A stretch of DNA of 64,000 nucleotides from Sciurus carolinensis (Eukaryota; Chordata; Mammalia; Rodentia; Sciuridae). Below, one piece after another: positions 1 through 11,556 of this stretch. The notes under the pieces are model-generated. The model did not search any database and had not been told where the DNA came from. It worked only from the letters and a program-made list of their open reading frames with translations. How positions within the stretch are numbered: position 1 is the first letter of the stretch; every line of letters begins with the position of its first letter. Location: the NCBI RefSeq assembly GCF_902686445.1, contig NC_062214.1:56393177-56457176 (forward strand), written 5' to 3'. Made by a program: the position numbers and the translations under genes.

Positions 1-560
1 CTATGTAGGTACTCAGTAAATACCAGGCCCTGGAATTTTTTAGAGATGAGAGCTTGGTGCCATCTCTTAAGCTCTCTAGACCCTGGGTTAGCTTTCAAAG
101 AAGACCCCATTCATTGGTGGGCATGAAAGTGCCTTGCTAACCAGGGGCTTGGGCCCTGACTCTACGGACTGTTTCTGTTGCCCTCCGTGACCTGCCAGCC
201 CTTTTCTGTTCCAGGCAGGCTTGTTTGAGCACGATTGTTCTGATCCATGTTCTAATAAGTCTATGAATGAGTCTTGTTATCAGCTTTAGTGACCAGGTCT
301 CTTGCTTCTGTAGAGAGCCCTGCAGAGAGCTTCCAGGACTAGGGCCTTTTCTCTGCCCTGAAGGGCATCCTACAGCTGCCTGACCAAGGGCCCTCTCTTG
401 TGGTCAGATTTTGCCTAGCAATGTTATTATTTCTGATAGTTTTTCTGTTTTTCTGAGGCTGGGCTGCTGAAGAGCAGGAATGAAAGTTAGCATTTATGAC
501 CCTCCAACTGGGCTGGAGCCATCTGCATAAGTAACCGGACTTATTTATGGCAACTACTAA
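1..560. other. Unique sequence, no gene seen
   Basis: No open frame with coding character, no SINE or L1 signature and no simple repeat was recognised here. Confidence 0.4.
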
Positions 561-574
561 ATGAAGCTTCAGAT

Positions 575-715
575 TGTGACTCTGCCTCCTACCAGCTGTG
601 ACCTGGGCTGGCTATGGAACTTTTTTGACCCTCAGTTTCCTCATCTGAAAAATGGTGATAATAAAAATAATACAGGGTTATCACAAGATTTCAATGAGAA
701 CATGAGTAGTGTGTG
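575..715 (+). repeat. MIR SINE fragment
   Basis: Contains the MIR core wording in the sense direction (CTCAGTTTCCTCATCTG followed by a short AT-rich run of AATAATA type). MIR is an ancient tRNA-derived SINE shared by mammals. The copy is diverged and its ends are approximate. Confidence 0.75.
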
Positions 716-1004
716 TAAAACCCTGAATGCTGGCTCCCTCCCTTTTGTTTTCTCTCCCTTCTCATCAGCACATCCCCACAAACAGGGATGCTTTTCATGG
801 CCCTCAGCTGTTCTTCCTGCTTCTGATTTCTCCTCCTTCCCTCTCATTTTATATACCGTAGCAGAAGCCCTCTAATCGGAGAGTTCATTTAGAACAATTC
901 CTATGCCCTGGACTTTTCAGTGACTTTTTTTTTTTTTAAATTGAGAGGTAGCAGGAAAAATAGTAACTTCTTCAGTCAGACAACTTTCTGTGTTCTTTTC
1001 CTGT

Positions 1005-1150
1005 TTAGGTTTAGGCAGGTTGCTTATTGTCTCTGAGCCTCAGTTTCCTCATCTGAATAATCAGACTTATAAGACATCTTTATAAAGTGGTTGTGAGGAT
1101 TAGATGAGATTATGGTAAGTACCTGGCAGGTGACGGGTACACAGGGGCAA
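1005..1150 (+). repeat. MIR SINE fragment
   Basis: Sense-strand MIR: CCTCAGTTTCCTCATCTG at about 1038, then a GTTGTGAGGATTAGATGAGAT block and a CCTGGCAGGTG tail. It is a second MIR copy in the same orientation as the one 400 bp upstream. Confidence 0.8.
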
Positions 1151-1159
1151 CTGGCAAGT

Positions 1160-2010
1160 ATCGCAATGGTAGTTTGTAAGATGTGAGGGACAATGACATT
1201 TCAGGTTCCTTGATGAGTGGAATTAAAGGAAGTTATGAGGGGAACGAGCATGTGGAAGAAACAGAGGGAGGCAACAGGAGGACCATGGTGGTGTACATTG
1301 GAAAAGGGGGCAGGTCAACAGAGGTGCGTGTCTGCCACATTGATGGGGAGGTTGCTTTGGTTTGCACTGCTGAAACACCCATCTGGGACACTAAGTGTCA
1401 GAGTGTCGTAGGCAAAGGCTTTCTGCCGCCTGCTTTCCACACCTGCCAGGCTTAGGGGTTTGGTCCCAGCAGTACCTGTCTTGGGTAATTCAGTAGCTCC
1501 CAATCTCCGGGAGATGTTGTCCCATGTGGTTTCATCACTGTTCTTGGCCCTGCAGATCTTCCCATTCACCAGCTGACCCCCACTTTTGGCTGTTGTCATG
1601 GAATAATCCTATCAGCCACAGATAGGACTTGGGACGAGCCAGGTAGAAAGAATTTAGGAATCCATTGAGATAGGAGTGACCTCAAATCCCTCCAATCCAC
1701 CCCAAACCTCCAACGCACTTTCCTTTCAGTTCCATGTTAAGTCACAAGAGGGCACTAGACCACGATTTCTGCTGGGAGGGAGGTGCGATTTAGCCTTATT
1801 GTGTTTGTACCTTTGATGAAAAGTCTGAGCCCCACTTGGTTTCTTCCCAGATGCCAGCAACTCAGAGGTCACTGCAAACCAACTTGATTAAACCACAGCC
1901 CATAGCACCAAGACTACAATCTCAGGGGAGATCTTTGTGACAAGGTCATGAAATTCAGTGTCAAAACTGGGTTCCAATTCTTGCCCAACCCCTTGTTTTT
2001 TTTTTTTTTT
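1160..2010. other. Unique sequence, no gene seen
   Basis: Open frames around 1183-1599 overlap on both strands, have no domain character and lack splice or codon-usage support, so none is called. A T-run lies at about 1997-2011. Confidence 0.35.
1742..1758 (+). promoter_or_regulatory. Possible CTCF core motif
   Basis: TCACAAGAGGGCACTAG resembles the CTCF core (CCAC-AG-GGGC-CTA), with mismatches at the second C and one G. CTCF binds such cores with its central zinc fingers and organises chromatin loops. This is a sequence match only; occupancy cannot be judged. Confidence 0.3.
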
Positions 2011-2011
2011 T

Positions 2012-2145
2012 AAAGATGAGTAAGTTACTGGGTTTCCCAAGTCTTCACCTGTGTAGCAGGAGGTGTTACTGAGATGTTACAGCATACTAAATTATATAAT
2101 GTGTGGAAAGTGTCTGGAACATGGTGGATACTCAATGATTGGCCA
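2012..2145 (+). repeat. Diverged MIR-like fragment
   Basis: The order of blocks (AGTAAGTTACTGGGTTTCC, TCACCTGTGTAGCAGG, GTGTCTGGAACATGGTGGAT) follows the second half of MIR in sense orientation, with heavy divergence. Confidence 0.5.
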
Positions 2146-2149
2146 TCTG

Positions 2150-4140
2150 TCTCTTTCTGGAAGGACAAAGTTAGGCCACAACCCAGGGGATAAGTCTGGG
2201 ATCCTGTTGGTCTGATGGGGTCATTTTACTTCCTTTCTACTCCGCCATGAATGCTCTGTGGTTCCAGTTCACTGGGGACAGCAGTGACATCCAGTGGCTG
2301 GAATGGAGAATAGCAAGTGTACTCTGATCTTGGAGGGTACTGAGGATGGGAGTTTTTGGGACCAGATGATACTGAGTCTGAGTTAGGGGCTGTCAGCTTC
2401 AGAGGATCCATCAACAGAATATCTCCCCTTTAATGGGTAGGTGCTATTGGTGATGCTCTGAGGGCATTAGTGTGGTGATAGCTATTGGTATTTTTCTTGC
2501 TTGGACCCATAGGGTGAGGTCACAAATAGAGAAAACACCAGTAACTGATTGAGTTTATGGTGACCAACCAATCCTGGTATCTAAGAAGCAAACCCTTTCT
2601 GGAATTCATAGAGTACTATTCTTTTTGAGATGCTTTAATATAATCTATCTGGTTGGCCTCAACCAGACTCGAGATCTATAAGCCTCAGTGTGTGTATTTG
2701 GAAAACGTGGGGGTTGGGTTGGCAGACTACAAGGGCTCTTGCAGTTGAATTTGAGTGTCAGACATCACTGTACCCCCTTTGCTCAGTGTGAGGTGGGGCG
2801 AGGTCCAGGGAGAAGGTTTTAGGCTTTGCGGGTGAAGAATCTCCATCCTGGAGAAGGGAGGGGTCATTCCTCAGTAGTGGGGTGGTCTTCAGACTGGAAC
2901 CGGGGTGTCTGTGGCTCCTTATCTTGCAAAACCTCTTCATTGATGCACCTGAGATCCAGGAGGGAGCATTGGCAGACGTGCCAAGCTCAGGAAGTTATTT
3001 AATATCAGCTTTGCTCCAGATTGTGTTTCTGACTCCCTGCCACCTCTTAAGTGGCAGTCATTTTAACAAATGTGGCGATAAGACACCAAGTGGGAAATAA
3101 CATGAGGAAGGGGGAGGGGGCAGGGTTGTGGAGGAGGGGTGGCGTTTCATTCCCTTGGCAGAAACCTTGCCTTGGAGGCACTCAAGAGGGAGAGTCATAG
3201 AAGAAGAGCTAGGGCCCTGCAAAGCCCCTGGCAGTGAAAGAAGTAACAAGAAGTGCCTGATTTTTAGGGTTTGTAGCCTACAGCTGCTGCTCTCCCTCCA
3301 GGGAAGAGCCCTGTGCCACTGGTAAATTCTGTCTCCTATCCCTGGGGCAGGTATGGGAGGGAAAGCCCCACATTCTGTTTTTCCAAAGATTGTTCCAAGT
3401 GCATAACAGACTCCTGAAGGGGGCCTGGTGTTGGTGGTGTGCTTGGTCCACTCTGAATGCTGAGCTCCAGTTGTCCCTAAGTTGTGGAGTGCCCAGGTGT
3501 CTGACTGCGGGCCTTGCTGCCTGTTGAGGTCCTCCTAGCCTCTGGACTACTGGGGAAGGGTGTGCCAGCAGGGCTAGCCTGGCTCTTCCTTCTGCAGGAC
3601 AGAGAGAAGGAGTTCATTCTCTTTTGTTCTAGTCACTTGCACCAGCCCATGCCCAGCCAGATGCTAAGCCCTGGGCTACTGTGTTGAGAAAATAAACCAT
3701 GATCCTTCCCTCCTAGATCAGAATTGAAAGGGGGAAGTAAGTTTTAGATAAATGGTCTATAGCTCACAGGATAATCTCAAGAGAAGCAGGGGCAGAATTT
3801 TAGAAAATGGATCTGATGTAAAATTTAAAGAAAGAAATGTATATATATGACAATGTGGCTTCCCTAAGGTGGGAGGGTGCCATTTACCTAAATGGAGATT
3901 TAAAAAATTCTAGACTTACCTGCTTGCAGACCCTTTTAATGTTGGAAAGAATGGAGTGCAATGTCAGGATTGTGCCCCTGGCAATGAAATTGATTCACTG
4001 GCCTTGCCCTTGTCCACAGAGGACCTGTGATATTCTAGGAGAAGCCACACACCAGCAGGCAAGGAAGGCAGGTTCCATTTTTTTCCTGTCACTCTTTGCC
4101 TGTGTGAGACAAAGATTTGAGGGCATGTGGTTTGCTGGGA
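2150..4140. other. Unique sequence, no gene seen
   Basis: Mixed-composition sequence with short overlapping open frames on both strands (for example around 2758-3325 and 3837-4238). No protein family, splice pattern or repeat was recognised. Confidence 0.35.
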
Positions 4141-4142
4141 AG

Positions 4143-4603
4143 ATATTAGGGTTCAGATCTGAAATTTGCCCCAAAAGCTCATGTGTTGAAGACTTGGTCC
4201 CCAATGCAGCAATGTCCAGAGGTGAGACTACTGGGTAGTGACTGGATCATGGGGGTTCTGACACTATCAGTGGATTAATTCAGTGGATGGATTAATAATT
4301 GGAATGAATTCATGGAAGGAGGTAGAAACTGAAGGCAGGTGGAACATGGTTGGAGGAAGTAGGTCACTGGGGTTTTGCCCTGGTGATTATATCTTGTCCC
4401 TGACCCTTCCTTGCTTTTTCTCTCTCTTTCCTGGCAGCTATGAGTTGAGCAGCTTCCTCTGCCATGCCCTGCTTCACCTTGGTCCCAAAGCAATGGAGTC
4501 CATAGTCTAAAACCTCTGAAACCATTAGCCAAAATAAGCCTTTTCTCCTTTAAGTTGTTATTGTCAGGTATTTTGGTCACAGCAGAAGAGCTGACTAACA
4601 CAA
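4143..4603 (+). mobile_element. MaLR-type solitary LTR (MST/MT-like)
   Basis: Reads as a mammalian apparent LTR-retrotransposon LTR in sense. Near the start is CCCCAAAAGCTCATGTGTTGAAG, then GGATTAATTCAGTGGATGG, GGTTGGAGGAAGTAGGTCA, a pyrimidine-rich TTTCTCTCTCTTTCCTGGC block, GCCAAAATAAGCCTTTTCTCC near the poly(A) signal, and an end at CTGACTAACACA. Related copies lie at 42604 and 46780. No internal retroviral genes accompany it, so it is a solo LTR left by recombination. The subfamily is uncertain. Confidence 0.75.
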
Positions 4604-5550
4604 AAGGTGACCCCAGGAAATCTGGGGGAGGGGAGAAATGAAACAGAAAGGAAAGGGCCCGGAGCCATGGGCAGGTGTGCTCATGGATAGGTGCTCTTCT
4701 CGGCACCTGTTTACTCATGGATCTATTGGAGTATTCAACATGGGTTTATTTGAGGGCCTCCAATGGGCCAGCCACTTTTGTGGGAGCCAGGAAAGCAGTG
4801 GTAAGCTGGACAGAAGAGGTCAACATTGTCCCTGTTGCTCTGAGGTCAAGTAGCGGCCCTCTAGGTTCCTTGCTTTTTCACCTGGATTCTGCTCCTGGGG
4901 ATTTACCTTCATAGGTGGGAAGTGAGCACATGTGCTGTGGGTACAGGGTTGATTCCCTCAGTTCTCCAGGGCCAAGTTCCTGGGAGAAAATTCCATCAGA
5001 GAGTGCTTGGTGCAGGGGAAGTCTGCCTCCCCACCCCCACTCCGTGTTCTAGGTGGAAGTGAGCCTGGCATGATGATGCACAGGTTGGGACAAAGAGACT
5101 GGCCCCACATTGGTGTTGAAGAGTGGAGCTTCGGCTTCCTCTCTTAAATTCTACCCCTAGACAGAGCTTACCAGTCCCCACCCTCCCCAACCCAGGGCCC
5201 TCCCTCCCCAGGGCCATAGAGAGCAGAAACTGCAGGAAGCAAGAAGGGCAAGCTCATACCTCTCTGAGAATTCCAGGATTATTTCCTATCTCCATGGAAA
5301 TGACTGGTCACTCTTCCCTGAGCGTCAGCCTTGGACTGTGTCTCCCACCAGGCAACTGCTGTGTCACCCACCCCTCCTGGCCATCTTGTCTTCAGGGCTG
5401 CTGTTGCCTGTAGTCAGGTTGGACTCTACCTCATTGCCCTTGGCTGTGTCTGTCCTTATCTACCCAGGTGGAACCACTGATAGAAGAGGGTGGTGTGGCT
5501 AACATCTCTGTTCAGCTGAGACTCTCTGGAGCCTTTTCCATGTGCCCTGA
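4604..5550. other. Mostly unique sequence; possible L2 trace
   Basis: A stretch near 4720-4850 (GAGGGCCTCCAATGGGCCAG, then GGTAAGCTGGACAGAAGAGG) loosely follows antisense L2. The rest shows no recognised gene or repeat. Confidence 0.3.
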
Positions 5551-5554
5551 ATGA

Positions 5555-5690
5555 TACCAGACTTGGTTTATTTCTTTCTCACTGTGCTGTGAACTCCTGA
5601 AGGTGGGCATGGTGGCTCTCTGGCTCCCTCTGTTCTGTCCCCCATAGCCAGCTCCTGGTAGTGTCAGTAAAGACCTGTAAATTATAATAG
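5555..5690 (+). repeat. Probable L2 3' end fragment
   Basis: The order GTGAACTCCTGAAGGTGGGCATGG then CCCCCATAGCCAGCTCCTGGTAGTGTCAGTAAA matches the 3' terminal part of the ancient LINE L2 in sense, diverged. Confidence 0.5.
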
Positions 5691-5879
5691 GCTCATTTCC
5701 TGTGTCACAGCTCTGTGACCTCCTGGCCTGGCAATAGTGCACGTGTCTCTGCCTGGATGCCAGACACATTGCTCTCATAACTCTGCATTTCGGTGGGCCT
5801 TGGGCTCTGCCCTCAGCACATAGCCTGTCGGAGGAATCTTCGAATCTTGCTCTTTCTAGTGAGAGCAAATGTGTGTGAT

Positions 5880-5965
5880 GCTCACCTTCCAGGTGTTGTT
5901 CTAGGGCACTCTGATTTTAACCCTTTTCATTCTCAGCACAACCAGATGAGACAGGTACTATTATA
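5880..5965 (-). repeat. MIR, first part (interrupted)
   Basis: Antisense MIR: ATTTTAACCCTTTTCATTCTCAGCACAACC then GATGAGACAGGTACTATTATA. The element stops at a TA and resumes at about 6286 after an inserted DNA transposon. Confidence 0.7.
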
Positions 5966-6285
5966 GGTTGAACAACCTTTATCTGAAATGCTTGGGACCA
6001 GATATGTTTCAGATTTTAGATCATTTTTGGATCTTGGAATATTTGCATACACATAATGAGGTATCTTGGGAAGGGGACCCAAGACAAAACATGAAATTTA
6101 CTGACATTTCATTTGCACCTAGTAAACATAACCTGAGGGTAATTTTATACAATATTTTAAATAATTTTGTACATGAAGTTTCACAATGTGGAATTTTCCA
6201 CTTGTGGCATCACCTCAGCACTCAAAATGTGTCAGATTTTAGAGAATTTGGGGTTTTGGGTTTTTGGATCAGGGATGCTCAGTGC
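5966..6285. mobile_element. Tigger/pogo-like DNA transposon fossil (MITE type)
   Basis: A 320-bp block flanked by TA on both sides. The left end reads GGTTGAACAACCTTTATCTGAAATGC. The reverse complement of the right end reads CACTGAGCATCCCTGATCC followed by AAAAACCC, so the ends form an imperfect terminal inverted repeat. Internal text (TTTGCATACACATAATGAGGTATC, GTAATTTTATACAATATTTTAAATAA) matches a family I recall as a non-autonomous TcMar-Tigger-type element. It sits inside a MIR, so it is younger than that MIR. It encodes no protein. Subfamily not resolved. Confidence 0.7.
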
Positions 6286-6400
6286 GTATCTTCCTCATTC
6301 TATGAATGGGAAAATTGAAGTGCAAGTGGCTAAGTGACTTGCCCTGATCATTTGGCTACCAAGTGGCAGGTCTGACTGCAGAGTCCTGTTCTCAATGTTG
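6286..6400 (-). repeat. MIR, second part (interrupted)
   Basis: Continues the MIR broken at 5965: CTTCCTCATTCTATGAATGGG, AAGTGCAAGTGGCTAAGTGACTTGCCC and a CCAAGTGGCAGGTCTGACTGCAGAG tail, which is antisense MIR order. Confidence 0.7.
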
Positions 6401-6782
6401 CAGATGACCTCTATCATCTCTTGCCAACCTCCATTTGCCTTTAGTTCTGGACCTAGCCCTCCTCCCACAGCAAACAGGCACCCTTCACTGATAGGACACA
6501 TGGTTCTGTTCTGATTCTCAACTTGGGCAATGGTAAGGAGCATGGGGCAGAAGCCGCCCTTGGGACCAAGAGGAGTTTGGGATTCCTCAATTTCATGGGC
6601 ACTTGTGTTTTCAACCCCATCTCCAGAGAATGTCCTTTAAGGGGGAGCAGAAAGGGGCTGGCTTTTCTGGGTCTGTCACTGCCACCAATTTATTGGGTGA
6701 GTCTGAGCAATCCATTCTTTCTCTCTAGTCTTCTGTTTCCTTATATTAGAAAACAGGGGCTGAGCTAGGTGCTCTATTTACA

Positions 6783-6910
6783 TTTTTTTTTTTTTTTAGT
6801 TGTAGATGGACACAGTATATTTATTTATTTTTATGTGGTGCTGAGGATTGAACCCAGTGCCTCACACATGCTAGGCAAGCGCTTTACCACTGATCTACAA
6901 CCACAGCCCC
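6783..6910 (-). mobile_element. ID-type (tRNA-Ala-derived) SINE, squirrel type
   Basis: The poly-T start at 6783-6797 (an A tail on the minus strand) is followed by TTTATGTGGTGCTGAGGATTGAACCC, CTAGGCAAGCGCTTTACCAC and ACAACCACAGCCCC, the reverse complement of the tRNA-derived ID head with its pol III A and B boxes. A decayed 15-bp direct repeat flanks it (6761-6775 and 6911-6925, 12 of 15 identical). This composition is typical of sciurid SINEs. Confidence 0.85.
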
Positions 6911-6925
6911 TGGACTAGGTGATCT

Positions 6926-7740
6926 TTGAGGCCCCTTCTGGCTCTGCCTTCTACCCGATCTCTTGTGGTGACTGGGAATGGGGAGGTTAGGAAAAAACCC
7001 TGAAGCTGGAGGGAGTGTTTTACCAGGGCAGAGTCTGTAGGGGGCGGGGGCATGGCCTGTGCTGTGCATAGGCACAAGTGGGGTTCTTGTTGCCACGTGT
7101 GCACACATGCCTCTGTGTGTGTATGTTCTGTAGGATGGACACTCGTGGTTTCATACCTGGGTGTACATGCCCATGATGTGGGGGCTTCTTAAAGCACAGA
7201 CTGTTGGGCTCCAGCCAGGGTTTCAGATTCCAAATATCAACTGCCTCCCTGAGAATTTTCATTTTGGTGATGGAAAGGCTGCTGGACCATGACCACACTT
7301 TGAAGAAGGACCGTTCCTGTGGATAGTTTTCAAGGTGTACACCCTGGAGTGAGATTGGAGGTAGTGTGGTATTCTGCAAAATATTTTTATGAAGAAAGTT
7401 ACCCAGACTACAAAACATCTGAATGTCCCCTGTCTCAAAGATCATGGACTTGCTCTCCAGCACATTCTGACAGGGCTTGTCCAGGTACCAGGTTGTTTCT
7501 CTCTGTCCCTCTTTTCCTCTTCTCTTGTACCCCAAACATGGTGCCTGGCTCCATCTTGAGTTTGGCCCCATCCTCACCTTTTCCCACAGGGCTGGACTTG
7601 GCCTGAACTTGCTTGGACCTACAAGATTCAATATGTAGTTGAGAGGTGAAAACATATTTATGTTTGACAGAACACCCTTCCGGAATCAAGTTGATTTGTA
7701 AAAATGATTTGGGAGGCAGGGGAAGTAATTCTGTAACTAC
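6926..7740. other. No gene called; longest chance open frame on minus strand
   Basis: An open frame of 211 residues runs on the minus strand across 7020-7655, but it has low-complexity, unstructured composition, no domain and many overlapping alternatives. It is not called a gene. No definite repeat was recognised. Confidence 0.35.
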
Positions 7741-8000
7741 AGCTCAAGAGTCTTAGTTGGCTCCTAATTACCCATAAGGTCAAGGTTAGAGTTCTTTCTG
7801 TGCATTTGAAGTCTTTCCTGTTTAGGTACAGCATCTGGATCCTGCTGCATATAAGAATTCTGTGCCCCAGCCAAACCAATCTCCAGTTCATTCCTTAAAC
7901 ATTCCTGAGCCTTTCCCACTTTGAGTATTTTGGTTCAGTGCTTCCCCTGCCTGAGTCTCCTATCCTTCTTTCCGCTTGTCTGGATCTTCCCTATGACTTT
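7740..8000 (+). repeat. L2 3' region fragment
   Basis: The order GGCTCCTAATTACCCATAAGG, TCTGTGCCCCAGCCAAACC, TTCCTTAAACATTCCTGAGCC and TTCCCCTGCCTGAGTCTCC follows the sense L2 consensus. Confidence 0.6.
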
Positions 8001-8079
8001 AGTCTCACCTTTGAGATACTCTTTGTTGTCCAGACACCGTTTATGGATTGTTCTGTCTTTGCAGTCCCTGAAGCTGTTG

Positions 8080-8265
8080 TTTGTTGAATGCCTTTTCTTC
8101 AGGCCTAGGGGTTTATACAGTAGCTCATTTAATCAGGACAACAACCACATGCATGGAGAATGGCTTTCATTTTACAGATGAAGATATAGAGACCAAAAGA
8201 TGCAAGAGTTTGCCTCAGGCTGGAGCTGTAAACAACAGTTAGGATTCAGACCCAGGCTGCCTGCG
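8080..8265 (-). repeat. MIR SINE fragment
   Basis: Antisense MIR: TAGCTCATTTAATCAGGACAACAACC, CATTTTACAGATGAAGATATAGAG, and a tail GTTAGGATTCAGACCCAGGCTGCC. Confidence 0.75.
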
Positions 8266-8269
8266 GAGC

Positions 8270-8720
8270 CTGTGGTCCCATGTTTATTGCAGCAGTGGGT
8301 GCAAAAGCAAAGCAATTGGAGACAATCCAAAATGTCATCAGGAGACATTTGAATCGAGAGATGAATCATGGCACATTGAAATGATGGAATCCTATATAGC
8401 AGCTACAATAAAAACCCTGTTCTCTGTGTAGTAACATGGCTATATTTTGAAAACATAATACTAATGGGAAAGAAAAGCAAATTGCAGAATGGCATGCCAT
8501 ATTTGTAAGTTAAATATCACAACTGATATAATGTATTGTTTATGGACATGGTTATGTAGTAAAAAGATAAAATTATGGACTAGATACAAACCAGTTTCCC
8601 CATAGCTTTGGTTGTAGGGAGAGGAAGAGGAAAGGAAGGGGCATAGGGTCTGAATTTTATCTACAATGGTTTTCTTCTCTTTCTTAAAGATCTTTGCATA
8701 TGACAAAATGGTAATGTGTC
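8270..8720 (+). mobile_element. Old L1 (L1M-type) 3' fragment
   Basis: Sense L1 ORF2 tail wording (TGTTTATTGCAGCAGTGGG, AATCCAAAATGTCATCAGGAG, ACATTGAAATGATGGAATCC) with many substitutions, then AT-rich 3' sequence. It is 5' truncated and coding capacity is lost. Confidence 0.65.
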
Positions 8721-8872
8721 TTCATTCCAGAAATGAGTAGATAAAGGATTCAGCATATACTCCTTTATTTCTTCTCTACTAAAATGAAACTCTAGAAGCC
8801 CTAAGCAACAAAAATATTATTATACCCATCAGATTTGTAATTTAAAATAAGAACAATATTAAAATCATTGTA

Positions 8873-9240
8873 TGTATTGGCCATGGCTTCCATAACAAAG
8901 CCTGGGTGCCTTAAGCAACAGGAATTTGTTTTCTCACACTTCTGGAGCCTGAAAGCCCAAGATCAAGGTGTCAGCAATTGGCCTCTCCTGAGGTCTCTCT
9001 CCTTGGCTTGCAGACAGCTACCTTCATGCTGTGTCTTCACGTGGTCTTTCCTCTGTGTGTGTCTGTGTCCTAATTTCTTGTTATAAGGACGTCTGTCATA
9101 TTGGATTAGGGCCCACCCTAATGACCTCATTTTATCTTAATTGCCTCTTTAAAGACCCTCTTTCAAATATAGTCACATTCTGAGGTCTTGGGGGTTCAGC
9201 ATATGAATTTGGGGCAAAGGGCCACAATTCAGCAATCCAA
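8873..9240 (-). mobile_element. MLT1-type MaLR solitary LTR
   Basis: Antisense MLT1: TGTATTGGCCATGGCTTCCATAACAAAG, TTTGTTTTCTCACACTTCTGGAGCC, GATCAAGGTGTCAGC, GGATTAGGGCCCACCCTAATGACC and an end GCCACAATTCAGCAA. It is nearly full-length as a solo LTR with no internal genes. A second antisense copy lies at 19052. Its 3' side abuts a 15-bp A run at 9240. Confidence 0.85.
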
Positions 9241-9255
9241 AAAAAAAAAAAAAAG

Positions 9256-9844
9256 AAAGGATGTCTGCTGAATTTAACATAGGTTTTCCAGGGGCAGAAT
9301 TCTGCAGAAGTTCATCAGAGCTGAATTTTCCTCAGTTTTCTGATGCCACTTGCTACTGGTGCCCTAGTATTATCTGTGTGGTTGGCATTGTGGCCAAGGT
9401 GGCCCCACAGAAGAGGTTGCACACCCCTAGGTGAAACAGAGATGGATAGAAGGAAAGGACACACACAAGCAAGCACAAAACCCGAGATGGGCCCACAGGA
9501 ATAGTTCTGATTGCTTTACATTTAGACCACAGGTGAAAGTAAGTAACAGCTATATCAAATGTGCTATTTTCTGTTTCTTCCTCTTGTTAATCAGTTAACT
9601 TATCAATCTGATATCTCAAGATTCAAGTTCAAGACTGTGAACACCTTGTTTGAATCAGCCACCAAGTGGGGAGTGGGGTATCCCCGCATCAAATGGCAGT
9701 AGACTATAGAACTGTAGGCTCTGAGATTTGGGGTAGCAGTAAGGAAGAAAGTCCCACAAGAATGGGCCACAAAATGAAATTACTTTCCCTGGGATGTATA
9801 AATAAGTAGACTTTAGCTCCATCCCATCATTTGATTATGAAAAA
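9256..9844. other. Unique sequence, no gene seen
   Basis: No recognised repeat, exon or motif cluster. Confidence 0.35.
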
Positions 9845-10675
9845 TCTCATTCAGAAAAATTTGCAGTGAACATCCATATAACCACCAGCTAGAGCCTATG
9901 ATTAGCATTTTATTTGACTTGCTTTACCACATAGTTCATTCACCCCTCATTCCTCCATCCACTCATTAACCCATCTTATTTTTCTGATGCACATCAGAAT
10001 AAATTGCAGGTATTGGTACACAATACCTCACACAATACTTCAGCTTGTATATCATTAGTTAAATATTTGTTTCCATTTGAGTTAATATTTTTATTCAATG
10101 AAATGCATAGATCTTAAGTGTCCATTCTCTGAGTTGTGACAAATGCATGCACCTGTACCACCTACACCCATTGAGATTCAAAACATTATCACCCCAAAAT
10201 TTCCCTTATGTCTTTTTGAAGTCCATCTCCACCACTGGCTCTCCAGAGGCAACCACTATTTTGATTTTTCAACTACGGATTGCTTTGGCCTGTCCTACAG
10301 CTTCATATAATAGAATCATATAATATGTGTTTAGCAAGAATGGTTTTGCGAGTCCCCTTCATTGTTGCAGATGTCAGTAATTGGTTCCCTTTTATTGCTT
10401 AGTACTATGATATTGTACGGCAAACCTGAATTTATCTGTTCTCCTGTTCTTGGAGCTGTGGGCTGTTTCCAGTTTTGGACTATTATGGATAAATCTGCTA
10501 TGAATATTTTTGTACAAGCCTTTTTGTGAACATATGTTTTTGTTTTTCCTGGGTCACTCCCTGGGAGTGGAATTTTTGGGATGTCTGATGAATTTAGATT
10601 TAACTTTATAGGACACTGACCTGTTTTCAAAGTGGTTGCACCAGTTTACACACTAGGACTGCTTTTGATTAATCT
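9845..10675 (-). mobile_element. Old L1 (L1M-type) 3' end
   Basis: Antisense L1 3' sequence: ACCACCTACACCCATTGAGATTC, CCAGAGGCAACCACTATTTTG, CTGTGGGCTGTTTCCAGTTTTGG, ATGGATAAATCTGCTATGAATATT and AGTGGTTGCACCAGTTTACA are typical of the 3' half of old mammalian L1s read in reverse. Many stops interrupt the ORF2 remnant. Confidence 0.8.
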
Positions 10676-10699
10676 GGGTCAGGAGAGAGGCACATTCAC

Positions 10700-10830
10700 A
10701 TAATTCCTGGAAACAAGACCAACAGAGTCTTTGTCTCACAGATGAGGCCACTGCGGGGCAGAGGGGTGGCATCCCTTGCTGAAGTCACTTAACCGGCGGG
10801 TGGCAGAGTTGAGATCCTGTCTGACTCAAT
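10700..10830 (-). repeat. MIR fragment
   Basis: Antisense MIR text: ACAGATGAGGCCACTGCGGGGCAGAG, TGAAGTCACTTAACC, GTGGCAGAGTTGAGATCCTG. Confidence 0.65.
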
Positions 10831-11556
10831 TTCCATCTGTGTGGGTGTGGGGGAGCTCCTTCATGTGTTCCCAGTCCCCTGTTGTTTCTCAACCCCCTGT
10901 TCTCTCTGACACCGTGGAAGCCAGAGCCCTGTGGGCACTTGGTACTCTTTGGCGGGACTGAGCCCCTGGGCTGGGGTACTCTAGTTTGGAACCTGACTGT
11001 TTTCTCAGAGTTCTCTGTCTATACCCCAACTGTGTGGCTCTTCCCAGGGGCCCAGGCCAGGTCCCAATTCATTGTATAGACAAATGTCAGACAACTCCCT
11101 TGGCTTTGTACCTCCCTCCCAAAACACTTCAGCCAGCAATCCTGTGGGAAGGGGATTAGATTTCAGTCCTGGTGAAATAAGATGTCCAGGAAGGCTTTTT
11201 CTTTTAAGCAGAAGAAGAATCCATTTCATCTTACGAGATGGCACAATATATGTGCCAGAGAAAGAATGGTCGAGTGTATGAGATTCCTTGGGAGGGTCCA
11301 TTGTTCAGGCTGGGGCAGGTGGAGGGAGTTCCAGGAGAAGCGACAACAGAGCTGGAACCTGAAGGGTGAGCGGGCATTAGCCACATAGAGAGGTCACATG
11401 TGATGGAGGTGATTTTAGGTAGAAAGAAGAGCGTGAAGAAAGCTCTGGAAGCAAGAAAGACTGTCAGGAGCTAACGGAAGGTCATCCTGGCTGGAGAAGC
11501 AGGGAGTGGACAGATCATGCAAGACTCAGGGTGGTTGTGAGCTGTCTGAGGAGTGA
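10831..11556. other. Unique sequence, no gene seen
   Basis: Several short overlapping open frames on both strands (10776-11388), none with coding character. No repeat was recognised. Confidence 0.35.

Noticed and set aside
7020..7655. 211-codon minus-strand open frame
   Set aside because: No domain or signal, overlaps other open frames and repeat-like text, and has neither splice nor codon-usage support.
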